A stretch of DNA of 5,714 nucleotides. Origin: an uncultured Megamonas sp. GTDB lineage: Bacteria; Bacillota; Negativicutes; Selenomonadales; Selenomonadaceae. Of the stretch, positions 1 to 5,709 are shown in pieces. The notes beneath the pieces were generated by a model. That model worked only from the letters and a program-made list of their open reading frames with translations. It made no database searches and was not told the origin of the DNA. A program made the translations under genes and the position numbers. The stretch lies in NCBI GenBank assembly GCA_900554895.1, contig USIX01000153.1:1-5714 (forward strand). The letters run 5' to 3'. Position 1 is the first letter of the stretch; the number at the start of each line of letters is the position of its first letter.

Positions 1-27
1 AAACGGCGGAATCAGGGTGGGTTCTAA

Positions 28-154
28 AATTTTTTCTATATAAAAATGATATTTTTTTACATTAAAAAGGATAATATTTATTTACAGCGAATAAAATATC
101 TATTAGTCAGAAAAATTATTTTTATCATTAAATTTATACTAAGAGGTGTTTACT
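28..154 (+). promoter_or_regulatory. AT-rich upstream region, probable promoter of the decarboxylase operon
   Basis: This stretch is very AT-rich, has no open frame of note and lies directly before a plus-strand operon, so it should carry the operon's promoter. No hexamer pair is compelling. The best candidate is TTTACA at 56-61 with TATTTA at 79-84 (17-base spacing, weak -10). A good -10-like TATACT at 135-140 has no -35 partner and would start transcription on top of the ribosome binding site. Bases 1-27 carry a short open frame from the left edge that ends with TAA at 25-27; it is too short to interpret. Confidence 0.35.
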
Positions 155-598
155 ATGTTAGATTTAAACGAAATATTAACTGTTGGACAAAATTTTATGA
201 TTAGAAAAGTTGTTCAACGTTCTGATACTGCCGCAGCTTATTCCAAAGATTTAAACCGTTTTCTTTCAACTCCGGCTATCATCGATTTGGCTATACGAGC
301 TTCAATGGAAACTATCGATAAATATCTGCCGGACGATTATGTAAGTATCGGGTTCAGCATAAAATTTGCCCATACTGCCGCTACCAGTCTTGGAATGACT
401 CTAACTGTAAAAGTCAGCATTGTAAGTATTGAAGACCATGAAGTAGACCTTCGCATCGAAGCTTGGGACGAACAGGGCGAAATCGGCTATGGCATGCATA
501 AGAGAAGCATCGTAAGCAAGAACCATTTAATGAAAAACGCTGAACGCAGAACTCGCTTTTTAACAAATAAGCAATTAGACAGTTATGGAAGGAGATAA
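155..598 (+). CDS. FlK-like hotdog-fold thioesterase-family protein
   Basis: A 147-residue protein of the length and layout of single-domain hotdog acyl-CoA thioesterases of the fluoroacetyl-CoA thioesterase (FlK) type, probably cytoplasmic and acting on or binding an acyl-CoA. FlK-type landmarks seen are STPA (residues 38-41), HTAAT (73-77), EAWDEQGEIG near residue 105 and a following HKR. FlK is known to use a Thr, a Glu and a His; by spacing the Thr is T39 and the His is H73, but the Glu position (Thr+8) is Ile47. It may therefore bind acyl-CoA without normal turnover, or use another residue such as E52. The ATG at 155 is chosen over the in-frame GTG at 146 because AGAGGTG (142-148) serves as its ribosome binding site. 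It is first in an operon; its end overlaps the ribosome binding site of the next gene. Family call is good, substrate unknown. Confidence 0.8.
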   Translation: MLDLNEILTVGQNFMIRKVVQRSDTAAAYSKDLNRFLSTPAIIDLAIRASMETIDKYLPDDYVSIGFSIKFAHTAATSLGMTLTVKVSIVSIEDHEVDLRIEAWDEQGEIGYGMHKRSIVSKNHLMKNAERRTRFLTNKQLDSYGRR

Positions 599-604
599 TT
601 CATT

Positions 605-757
605 ATGATGATTTCTGATGATTTATGGGGAGCTTTTTCTTTAAGTATTATCGATTTTATCCTCAGTTTCGTTTTTATAGGTGGAGTAGGTGCTGTATTA
701 TACCTATTTCCTTATTTAAATAAATTAGGCGAAGTTAACGAGGAAGACCATTATTAA
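605..757 (+). CDS. Small single-span membrane protein, possible gamma-like subunit of the decarboxylase pump
   Basis: A 50-residue protein with two consecutive start ATGs (605, 608). AAGGAG at 589-594 lies inside the end of the thioesterase gene, which suggests translational coupling. The N-terminus has two Asp (MMISDD), residues about 12-37 form one hydrophobic membrane helix with a glycine-rich patch (GGVGA), and the tail after PYLNK is acidic. It sits directly before a sodium-pump beta subunit, where small membrane subunits such as OadG or MmdE are commonly encoded. However, it lacks the Pro/Ala linker and metal-binding tail of OadG and shows no diagnostic motif. The gene is very likely real because of its ribosome binding site, spacing and sensible composition; the gamma-like role is inferred from position only. 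Confidence 0.8.
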   Translation: MMISDDLWGAFSLSIIDFILSFVFIGGVGAVLYLFPYLNKLGEVNEEDHY

Positions 758-779
758 ATTTTAGGGAAGTGTGATTTTT

Positions 780-1904
780 ATGATAGATTTCGGCGCTCTT
801 TTAGAGGCATTATTGTTACAGACAGGCTTAATTTCCATATCGTTCGGTAATATAATAATGATAATTGTCGGCGGTATTATGCTTTACCTCGGCATTATAA
901 AAAAATATGAACCGTTTCTGCTCGTAGGTATCGGGCTTTCATGTATCGTTGCCAATATTCCCGGTTCAGGTCTTGTTGATGAGGGCGGATTATTCCACTA
1001 TGCGTATCAGGGTGTAGAATCACTCATTTTACCGCCATTAATTTTTCTGGGCGTAGGTGCTATGACCGACTTTGGTCCGATGATTGCCAATCCTTCACTC
1101 GTTATATTGGGCGCAGCAGCTCATCTCGGAATTTTCGTTGCTCTTATCATGGCAAAACTTATGGGCTTTACGCTTGCTGAAGCATGTTCTATCGGTATCA
1201 TCGGCGGTGCTGATGGTCCTATGGCAATTTATACCACAGTTCAGCTGGCTCCACATCTGCTGCCGCAGATTTCCGTTGCCGCATATTCGTACATGGCATT
1301 AATGCCGCTTATTCAACCGCCTGTAATGCGACTTTTAACCACTAAATCAGAACGCAAAATCATTATGAAACAGCCTCGCTACGTTTCTCGTCTGGAAAAA
1401 ATCGTGTTCCCAGTTGTCATGATTATTATCGTAAATCTCTTTCTGCCGCCAGTTGCTCCGCTTATCACGATGCTCATGTTCGGCAACTTAATCCGTGAAT
1501 GTTTATTGCTCGACCGCATGGCAGAAACAATTTCCACACCATTTTTAAATATTATTACATTAGTATTGACCATCGCTATCGGTTCTACCATGAATGCAGA
1601 TACATTTTTAACTGCACAGACTATTTTAATTATTTTTCTTGGGCTTGTATCTTTTGTATTCGGTACAGCATCAGGCGTTGTTTGCGCCCGCATCATGTGC
1701 AAAATCAGCGGTGGAAAAATCAATCCGTTAATCGGTTCAGCCGGTATCGCTTCCGTTCCAATTGCTGCCCGTGTTTCGCATAAAGTAGGTCAGGAAGAAA
1801 ACCGCAATAACTTCTTAATCATGCACGCTATGGGACCGAACCTTGCCGGCGTATTCGGTACTGCCATTTCCGGCGGTATCATGCTCGCTTTGCTCGGCCA
1901 GTAA
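780..1904 (+). CDS. Sodium ion-translocating decarboxylase, beta subunit (OadB/MmdB/GcdB/MadB family)
   Basis: A 374-residue polytopic inner-membrane protein. In this family the beta subunit decarboxylates carboxybiotin on a partner protein and couples this to sodium export. Hallmarks seen are GGADGP at 142-147 with D145, Y171, the helix NPLIGSAG at 315-322, R331 in PIAARVSHK, and HAMGPNLAG at 349-357. Spacing from D145 to Y171, N315, G319 and R331 equals that of Asp203, Tyr229, Asn373, Gly377 and Arg389 as I recall them for Klebsiella OadB. The Ser382 position is Ala324, with Ser at 325. ATG 780 is preferred to GTG 771 because GGGAAG at 764-769 lies 10 bases upstream of it. It is the last gene of its operon, 22 bases after the small membrane gene. 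The substrate (oxaloacetate, methylmalonyl-CoA, glutaconyl-CoA or malonate) is set by the alpha subunit, which is not here, so no symbol is given. Confidence 0.93.
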   Translation: MIDFGALLEALLLQTGLISISFGNIIMIIVGGIMLYLGIIKKYEPFLLVGIGLSCIVANIPGSGLVDEGGLFHYAYQGVESLILPPLIFLGVGAMTDFGPMIANPSLVILGAAAHLGIFVALIMAKLMGFTLAEACSIGIIGGADGPMAIYTTVQLAPHLLPQISVAAYSYMALMPLIQPPVMRLLTTKSERKIIMKQPRYVSRLEKIVFPVVMIIIVNLFLPPVAPLITMLMFGNLIRECLLLDRMAETISTPFLNIITLVLTIAIGSTMNADTFLTAQTILIIFLGLVSFVFGTASGVVCARIMCKISGGKINPLIGSAGIASVPIAARVSHKVGQEENRNNFLIMHAMGPNLAGVFGTAISGGIMLALLGQ

Positions 1905-1918
1905 TCCTTCATATAATG

Positions 1919-1949
1919 AAAAAGGAACTCTATATAGAGTTCCTTTTTT
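1919..1949. terminator. Bidirectional intrinsic terminator between convergent genes
   Basis: Bases 1919-1948 form a perfect 30-base palindrome. It begins AAAAAGGAACTC and ends GAGTTCCTTTTT, with TATATA in the middle. On the plus strand it ends in six T (1944-1949), 15 bases after the beta-subunit stop. On the minus strand it ends in five T, just after the htpX stop at 1955. Both convergent units can use it. Confidence 0.92.
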
Positions 1950-1954
1950 ATTTC

Positions 1955-2827
1955 TTATACGGTTGTTATTCCCTGCCGGGAGGCCTGCTCATGCAGTCTG
2001 GCAATTCTGTCCTCCGTTAAAGGATGAGTGCTGAACAGATTTGCCAATTTTTTTCCTGCACCTTCAAACGGGTTGATAATAAACATATGTGCTGTTGCCG
2101 GTGTAGCATTAGGTATTTCACCGTGTCTTGCATAATAATCTATTTTTTCAAGCGCATCAGCTAAATAAAGCGGGTTGCCGCAGATATTGCCGCCTTCAGC
2201 GTCCGCATCGTATTCACGGGAACGGGAAACCGCCATTTGAATAACACTTGCTGCAATCGGAGCAATGATGGCCGTCGCCAATAAAGCAATCGGATTTGAA
2301 CTTTCTTCATCATCGCTGTTGCTGCTGCCGAAAATAGCAGCAAATTGTGCTATATTTGCAATCATGGAAATAGCTCCCGCCATGGAAGCTGCAATCGTGC
2401 TGATTAAAATATCGCGATGTTTTACGTGAGCCAGCTCATGGCTTAATACGCCCGCCAGTTCTTCATAATTTAAAACACGCATAATACCTGTCGTTACGGC
2501 AACTGCCGCATGTTCCGGATTTCTGCCGGTTGCAAAAGCATTCGGTTCGTCCGCCTCAATAATGCAGACTCTCGGCATCGGCAGCTCTGCTCTTTTTGCC
2601 AGTCTTTCCACCAAATCGTATAAATTCGGTGCATCTTCTCTTGTTATTTCCTGCGCTCCGTATGCTTTTAAACACATATCAGCGCTATTCCAGTACATAA
2701 ATATGTTCATACCCAAAGAAATAACAAACATCACGAGAGCACCCGTACTGCCGCCGACTGCTCCGCCTATAGCTATCAATATTCCCATTAAAGCAGCCAT
2801 TAATACAGTTGTCTTTAATGTATTCAT
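1955..2827 (-). CDS. htpX: Membrane zinc metalloprotease HtpX (M48 family)
   Basis: A 290-residue protein, the usual HtpX length. HtpX is a zinc-dependent endopeptidase of the cytoplasmic membrane that degrades damaged or misfolded membrane proteins. Two N-terminal membrane helices lie at about 5-25 and 28-47. NAFATGRNPEHAAVAV follows at 96-111. The zinc site HELAH is at 130-134, the catalytic Glu being E131, and the third ligand is E205 in SRSREYDADA. Two further hydrophobic segments lie at about 139-163 and 178-200, and the C-terminal STHPLTEDRI motif is at 266-275. Nothing expected is missing. The ATG at 2827 has AGGAGG at 2837-2842, 9 bases away. It starts 32 bases after the terC-family stop with no terminator between, so it is probably cotranscribed and under the upstream manganese riboswitch. 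Confidence 0.96.
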   Translation of the reverse strand: MNTLKTTVLMAALMGILIAIGGAVGGSTGALVMFVISLGMNIFMYWNSADMCLKAYGAQEITREDAPNLYDLVERLAKRAELPMPRVCIIEADEPNAFATGRNPEHAAVAVTTGIMRVLNYEELAGVLSHELAHVKHRDILISTIAASMAGAISMIANIAQFAAIFGSSNSDDEESSNPIALLATAIIAPIAASVIQMAVSRSREYDADAEGGNICGNPLYLADALEKIDYYARHGEIPNATPATAHMFIINPFEGAGKKLANLFSTHPLTEDRIARLHEQASRQGITTV

Positions 2828-2859
2828 AAAAATTTTCCTCCTATTAATTCAATCATCCA

Positions 2860-3540
2860 TTAACATTTACATACAGTGTGATTTTTAAACCAGCCGAAAC
2901 TTAAAACGGCTGCAACTAAAACTACTTTAATAATCAAACTCCAATCTTCAAGATAAACGCCTATTACTTTGTCCATCGTCATCATTTCTGCCGCTGTATA
3001 TGCCAAAATTCCGCCACCCAGATAAATAAGCCAAGGCAGCTTCTTCATTACCAGCATAAAAAGCTGTGCACCGCAAAGTACAATCGGCAGACTAATCATC
3101 AAACCGCAGATAATAAGACTCCATTTTGCCTCCGGCACCATATTGGCAACACCTGCAAGTGCCAGTACATTATCAAGACTCATGATAAAGTCAGCTATCA
3201 TGATTGTGCGTACTGCCGCCAATAATGTCGTTGCCTGTTTTCCGCCGTTTTCATCTTCATCATTGTCAATGAGCAATTTCACTGCTATATATACCAGCAG
3301 TGCACCACCGATAAATTGCAGATACGGAAGTCCCAAAAGTTCCGTGGCAAATAAAGTAAGACAAACTCTTACTATTACAGCTCCTGCACCACCGATTACT
3401 ACGCCTTTCAAGCGTTCATTATCCGGTAGAGATTTGCACGCCATCGCGATAACTATGGCATTATCGCCGCTTAAAATCAAATCCAGCAGCAATATACTGC
3501 CAAGAGCCGCAAACCATGGTGCAGTAAATATCCCTTCCAC
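2860..3540 (-). CDS. TerC-family integral membrane protein (YjbE/YkoY-like), probable manganese exporter
   Basis: A 226-residue, largely hydrophobic protein with about seven membrane spans. It carries the TerC-family repeat: LDLILSGDNAIVIA (19-32) and the partner DFIMSLDNVLALAG (117-130), whose Asp and Asn residues (D20, D26, N27, D117, D123, N124) are the likely metal-binding set. An acidic loop IDNDEDENGG lies at 91-100. Bacillus relatives (YkoY/MeeY, YceF/MeeF) are linked to manganese efflux and metallation of secreted enzymes, and the Mn-type riboswitch upstream agrees with that role. The start is GTG 3540: GGAAG (3551-3555) is 10 bases upstream. An ATG at 3548 is in another frame and only 2 bases from that site. 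The tail ends HTVCKC, an unusual cysteine pair. htpX follows after 32 bases. Confidence 0.92.
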   Translation of the reverse strand: MEGIFTAPWFAALGSILLLDLILSGDNAIVIAMACKSLPDNERLKGVVIGGAGAVIVRVCLTLFATELLGLPYLQFIGGALLVYIAVKLLIDNDEDENGGKQATTLLAAVRTIMIADFIMSLDNVLALAGVANMVPEAKWSLIICGLMISLPIVLCGAQLFMLVMKKLPWLIYLGGGILAYTAAEMMTMDKVIGVYLEDWSLIIKVVLVAAVLSFGWFKNHTVCKC

Positions 3541-3574
3541 TGTTCCATCGCTTCCTTTTTTAATATATCTATAT

Positions 3575-3623
3575 AAAAAGACCTTGTCCCACGGAAAATA
3601 AAATTCGCATGGAACAAGGTCTT
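3575..3623 (-). terminator. Riboswitch-controlled intrinsic terminator (expression platform)
   Basis: On the minus strand AAGACCTTGTTCC (3623-3611) pairs over 13 bp, with one G-U pair, with GGGACAAGGTCTT (3590-3578). The loop is 20 bases and a T run follows (3579-3575). The first strand contains the 3' half of the aptamer's P1 helix (3619-3614), so P1 and the terminator cannot form together. The hairpin lies about 35 bases before the terC-family start codon. Confidence 0.92.
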
Positions 3624-3703
3624 GCTTACAAAAATTATTGCCGATTGTACCGGGGTTTTTACCCGTATTGACGATATCAATCGTTCAGCTACTCCCCTTG
3701 TGA
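3612..3703 (-). promoter_or_regulatory. yybP-ykoY manganese riboswitch aptamer
   Basis: Read on the minus strand, the segment has landmarks of the yybP-ykoY RNA family (Rfam RF00080) as I know it. GGGGAGTAGC is at 3697-3688. An ACGAT/ATCGT stem (3684-3680 with 3675-3671) is followed by CGTCAATACGG. A GGGT/ACCC stem-loop (3664-3653) and CCGGTACAATCGGCA come next, and GCAAGACC (3625-3618) closes the region. P1 is formed by ACAAGG (3701-3696) and CCTTGT (3619-3614). This family binds Mn2+ and commonly sits before TerC-family genes, as here. Since P1 competes with the terminator, Mn2+ should switch transcription on. The identification is by eye, not by covariance model. Confidence 0.92.
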
Positions 3704-3714
3704 GTACAATTATT

Positions 3715-3743
3715 AATATATCACATTCATTAAATACCTGCAA
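3715..3743 (-). promoter_or_regulatory. Candidate promoter of the riboswitch-terC-htpX unit
   Basis: On the minus strand TTGCAG (3743-3738) is followed after 17 bases by TATATT (3720-3715, five of six consensus bases). Transcription would start near 3708, just before the aptamer's P1 helix at 3701, where a riboswitch transcript should begin. The -35 begins 5 bases after the transporter stop codon. There is no terminator between, so readthrough from the transporter gene could also enter the riboswitch. Confidence 0.5.
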
Positions 3744-3747
3744 GCAA

Positions 3748-4716
3748 TTAGTTGTGCGCTAATTCACTAGCTTTACTTTTTTCTTTTTTATCCATTTTAC
3801 TTGCTAAATAATTAGCAGCTAAAGAACCAGAAATATTATGCCATACACTGAATACTGCTCCCGGTATTGCCGCAGCCGCACCAAAATGCATTAAAGCCAG
3901 AGAAGAAGCCAGACCGGAATTTTGCATACCGACTTCAATGGATATGGCTTTTGATTTTGCTAAGTTCATTCTTAATGCTTTTGCTACTGCAAAACCTAAA
4001 GCATATCCTAAAAGATTATGCAGCATTACTACCAACATAATCAGAAGGCCAGTTTCCATAATCTGTCTTGCACTTACAGAAACTACTCCGCCGACAATAA
4101 GTACAATAGCGATTACAGATATAAGCGGCAGAAGTTTTATTGCTTTACGTACAAAATCGCCAAATAATTTATTAATGATAATACCTAAAACAATCGGCAC
4201 AACTACAACCTGAACAATAGAAATCATCATAGCCGCCAGGGAAATCTCAATCCATGCGCCCGCAAGCCACCATGTAAGAAGCGGTGTTACAACTGGAGCC
4301 AAAATAGTTGTCGTCATTGTCATGGAAACAGAAAGAGGAACATCGCCGCGGGCAAGATATGTCATTACGTTGGAAGATGTCCCGCCAGGACACGTCCCTA
4401 CTAAAATTACACCAACAGCCAGTTCCGGCGGAAGCTGGAATACTGTCGCTAAAAACCAAGCCAAACCCGGCATAATGGTAAACTGCGCCAATGCTCCGAC
4501 TAAAACATCCTTCGGCCGCTGGAATACCAGTCTAAAATCCTCAAAGCGCAACGTCATCCCCATACCGAACATAACGATACCCAATAGATATGTAACGTAA
4601 CCTGCCGCCCAAGTGAATGTCCACGGCACAAAAAGCGCTATAGCTGCTACAATAATGACAAAAGCCGCCATATATTTAGATATAAAATTGCTTAATGCTT
4701 CTAACGCTTTCATCAT
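3748..4716 (-). CDS. Bile acid:sodium symporter (BASS) family transporter
   Basis: A 322-residue inner-membrane protein with about ten helices. It belongs to the BASS family of sodium-coupled organic-anion carriers (relatives: ASBT, YocS, PanS). The two crossing, unwound-helix motifs are visible: CPGGTSSNV at 109-117 and EVGMQNSGLA at 261-270. S115, N116, T133, E261 and Q265 correspond, shifted by one, to the sodium-site residues I recall for Neisseria ASBT (Ser114, Asn115, Thr132, Glu260, Gln264), so sodium coupling should be intact. MFGMGMTLRFEDF (49-61) is also typical. The tail is charged (KMDKKEKSK). Two ATGs, 4716 and 4713, are possible; AGGAGG at 4722-4727 is 5 and 8 bases away, favouring the second slightly. 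The substrate cannot be read from sequence; in bacteria pantoate or other small organic anions are as plausible as bile acids. It seems to be monocistronic. Confidence 0.93.
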   Translation of the reverse strand: MMKALEALSNFISKYMAAFVIIVAAIALFVPWTFTWAAGYVTYLLGIVMFGMGMTLRFEDFRLVFQRPKDVLVGALAQFTIMPGLAWFLATVFQLPPELAVGVILVGTCPGGTSSNVMTYLARGDVPLSVSMTMTTTILAPVVTPLLTWWLAGAWIEISLAAMMISIVQVVVVPIVLGIIINKLFGDFVRKAIKLLPLISVIAIVLIVGGVVSVSARQIMETGLLIMLVVMLHNLLGYALGFAVAKALRMNLAKSKAISIEVGMQNSGLASSLALMHFGAAAAIPGAVFSVWHNISGSLAANYLASKMDKKEKSKASELAHN

Positions 4717-4745
4717 AAATCCCTCCTAAAAACTTTCAAGTCCAC

Positions 4746-4758
4746 TGTATAAAATACA
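4746..4758. repeat. Short dyad in the transporter leader, possible operator
   Basis: TGTAT-AAA-ATACA is a perfect 5-bp inverted repeat with a 3-base spacer, about 30 bases upstream of the transporter start codon. A related but inverted dyad, TACA-GTG-TGTA, lies at 4840-4850, at the predicted transcription start. In such AT-rich DNA either could be chance. Confidence 0.3.
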
Positions 4759-4856
4759 CAAACAATATTTAACGCACAATTAAAATTTTAATAAATACAT
4801 AAAAATTAACAATTACAGCCAATATTAAGTTTACATATTTACAGTGTGTATTTCAT

Positions 4857-4885
4857 ATATTACTGCAAAATTTTTTCAAAGTCAA
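4857..4885 (-). promoter_or_regulatory. Candidate promoter of the BASS transporter gene
   Basis: On the minus strand TTGACT (4885-4880) and TAATAT (4862-4857) are separated by exactly 17 bases, directly downstream of the nitroreductase terminator. Transcription would begin near 4850, giving an AT-rich leader of about 130 bases. I see no known riboswitch or stable long hairpin in that leader. Confidence 0.55.
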
Positions 4886-4886
4886 T

Positions 4887-4925
4887 AAAAAAAGCTCTTA
4901 AATATAAAAATACTTAAAAGCTTTT
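4887..4925 (-). terminator. Intrinsic terminator of the nitroreductase gene
   Basis: On the minus strand AAAAGCTTTTAA (4925-4914) pairs over 12 bp, with one G-U pair, with TTAAGAGCTTTT (4901-4890). A run of seven T follows (4893-4887). It begins 12 bases after the stop codon. The stem is AT-rich, so it may be only moderately efficient. Confidence 0.75.
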
Positions 4926-4937
4926 CTACTTTAATAT

Positions 4938-5459
4938 TTATTTTACAGTAACTATATAATCTTCTTTACGAGGAGCAGCTTTCGGCAAATTTCCGTCCGG
5001 ATAACCTATAACGCAATGACCTATACCTATATAATCACCTTCAATACCCCACTGTTTTAAAAGTGCTTTGCCTTCCTGCGTTTCAAATTCTTCTCTGGCA
5101 CGATTAATCCAGCAAGAACCAAGACCTAAACTGTGTGCCGCCAGCATCAGATTGCCCATAACAAGAGAACCGTCCTGCACTGCCGTCGGTTTTGTTGCAT
5201 CGGCCAGTACCAAAATAACAGTAGGCGCACCGTAAAACGGGTCGGATTTAACGCCCAGTATATCAGCATTCCATTTAGACAGCTTAGCAATCATTTCCGG
5301 ATTTTGAATTACCACCATCTTCGGCGACTGCCACCCATGGCCCGTAGCAGCATATTTACCTGCTTCCAGTATAGCCTGCAAGTCCTCATCTTTAATCTGT
5401 TCCGGTTTATATTTGCGGCAGCTTCTTCTTTCCATCATTGCTTTTATAACATCATTCAT
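4938..5459 (-). CDS. Nitroreductase family FMN-dependent oxidoreductase
   Basis: A 173-residue cytoplasmic protein with the nitroreductase-family layout, normally an FMN-binding dimer that uses NAD(P)H to reduce nitro compounds, quinones or flavins. The N-terminal phosphate-binding segment RRSCRKY is at 11-17. The central segment DGSLVMGNLMLAAHSLGLGSCWI lies at 96-118. GIGHCVIGYP (145-154), typical of the flavin-binding end, and a C-terminal APRKEDYI (162-169) complete the pattern. About 170 residues is normal for the small subgroup common in anaerobic Firmicutes. The ATG at 5459 has AGGAGG at 5469-5474, 9 bases away. It has its own promoter and terminator, and no neighbour suggests a specific substrate. 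The family is secure; the physiological reaction is unknown. Confidence 0.94.
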   Translation of the reverse strand: MNDVIKAMMERRSCRKYKPEQIKDEDLQAILEAGKYAATGHGWQSPKMVVIQNPEMIAKLSKWNADILGVKSDPFYGAPTVILVLADATKPTAVQDGSLVMGNLMLAAHSLGLGSCWINRAREEFETQEGKALLKQWGIEGDYIGIGHCVIGYPDGNLPKAAPRKEDYIVTVK

Positions 5460-5486
5460 GAAAAAAATCCTCCTTTAAATAATAAT

Positions 5487-5515
5487 ATTATTTTAGTTCC
5501 ACAAAAAATTTTCAA
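5487..5515 (-). promoter_or_regulatory. Candidate promoter of the nitroreductase gene
   Basis: On the minus strand TTGAAA (5515-5510) and AATAAT (5492-5487) are 17 bases apart. They match four and five of six consensus bases. Transcription would start near 5480, close to the AGGAGG ribosome binding site at 5469-5474, giving a short leader. Confidence 0.5.
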
Positions 5516-5522
5516 AATCCTC

Positions 5523-5543
5523 TTTCTTTAAAGCTTAAAGAAA
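5523..5543. repeat. Hairpin upstream of the nitroreductase promoter
   Basis: TTTCTTTAA (5523-5531) and TTAAAGAAA (5535-5543) are perfect 9-base inverted arms around AGC. No T run follows on either strand, so it is not a normal terminator. It lies 8 bases upstream of the candidate -35 element and could be an operator or a chance AT-rich dyad. Confidence 0.4.
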
Positions 5544-5558
5544 AATAAGAAAACCAAT

Positions 5559-5579
5559 AAAAAAAGTGCCGTTCAGCAC
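5559..5579 (-). terminator. Short terminator-like hairpin on the minus strand
   Basis: On the minus strand GTGCTGAACGGCAC (5579-5566) can fold into a 5-bp stem, including one G-U pair, with a GAAC loop. Seven T follow (5565-5559). It could end a minus-strand transcript entering from beyond the right edge and insulate the nitroreductase promoter. The stem is short, so strength is doubtful. Confidence 0.45.
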
Positions 5580-5709
5580 AATATAATATAAAAAGAAATA
5601 TTTCTTAATGTATTCTTATATTACGCCGGGCAATTTTTCTTTGATGGCACAAAGAAAAATTGCCGAAAATTCACCTTACGGCATAAGATATCTCTAAGTG
5701 CTGAAGCAC
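5566..5709. repeat. Nested inverted-repeat element at the right edge (possible dispersed repeat)
   Basis: The core is a perfect 15-base inverted repeat: GGCAATTTTTCTTTG at 5629-5643 and CAAAGAAAAATTGCC at 5650-5664, around ATGGCA. It is flanked by a second inverted pair, TTCAGCAC at 5572-5579 and GTGCTGAA at 5698-5705, each lying in a small GTGC...GCAC hairpin. The arrangement is roughly concentric and has no convincing gene, as in small non-coding mobile or palindromic repeats. The core has no T run, so it is a poor terminator. Only one copy is visible here, so calling it a dispersed repeat is inference. Confidence 0.5.

Noticed and set aside
1..27. Possible end of an upstream gene, or a relative of the right-edge repeat (shared CGGCGnAAT)
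   Set aside because: Only eight codons are visible, and the shared string is too short to support either reading.
1379..1723. 114-codon open frame on the minus strand, antisense to the decarboxylase beta-subunit gene
   Set aside because: It lies wholly inside a gene with unmistakable family motifs, has no recognisable domain and no ribosome binding site that I can see.
3477..3548. Short minus-strand frame from ATG 3548, overlapping the terC-family start in another frame
   Set aside because: The only ribosome binding site is 2 bases from that ATG but 10 bases from the GTG at 3540, which begins the conserved protein; the 23-residue product has no recognisable features.
3143..3601. 152-codon plus-strand open frame antisense to the terC-family gene and its leader
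   Set aside because: It is rich in Ser, Thr and Pro with no recognisable domain, and it covers a well-supported gene and the riboswitch terminator.
5644..5697. Plus-strand 17-codon frame starting at ATG in the loop of the right-edge palindrome
   Set aside because: It has no ribosome binding site, is very short and is a by-product of the inverted repeat.
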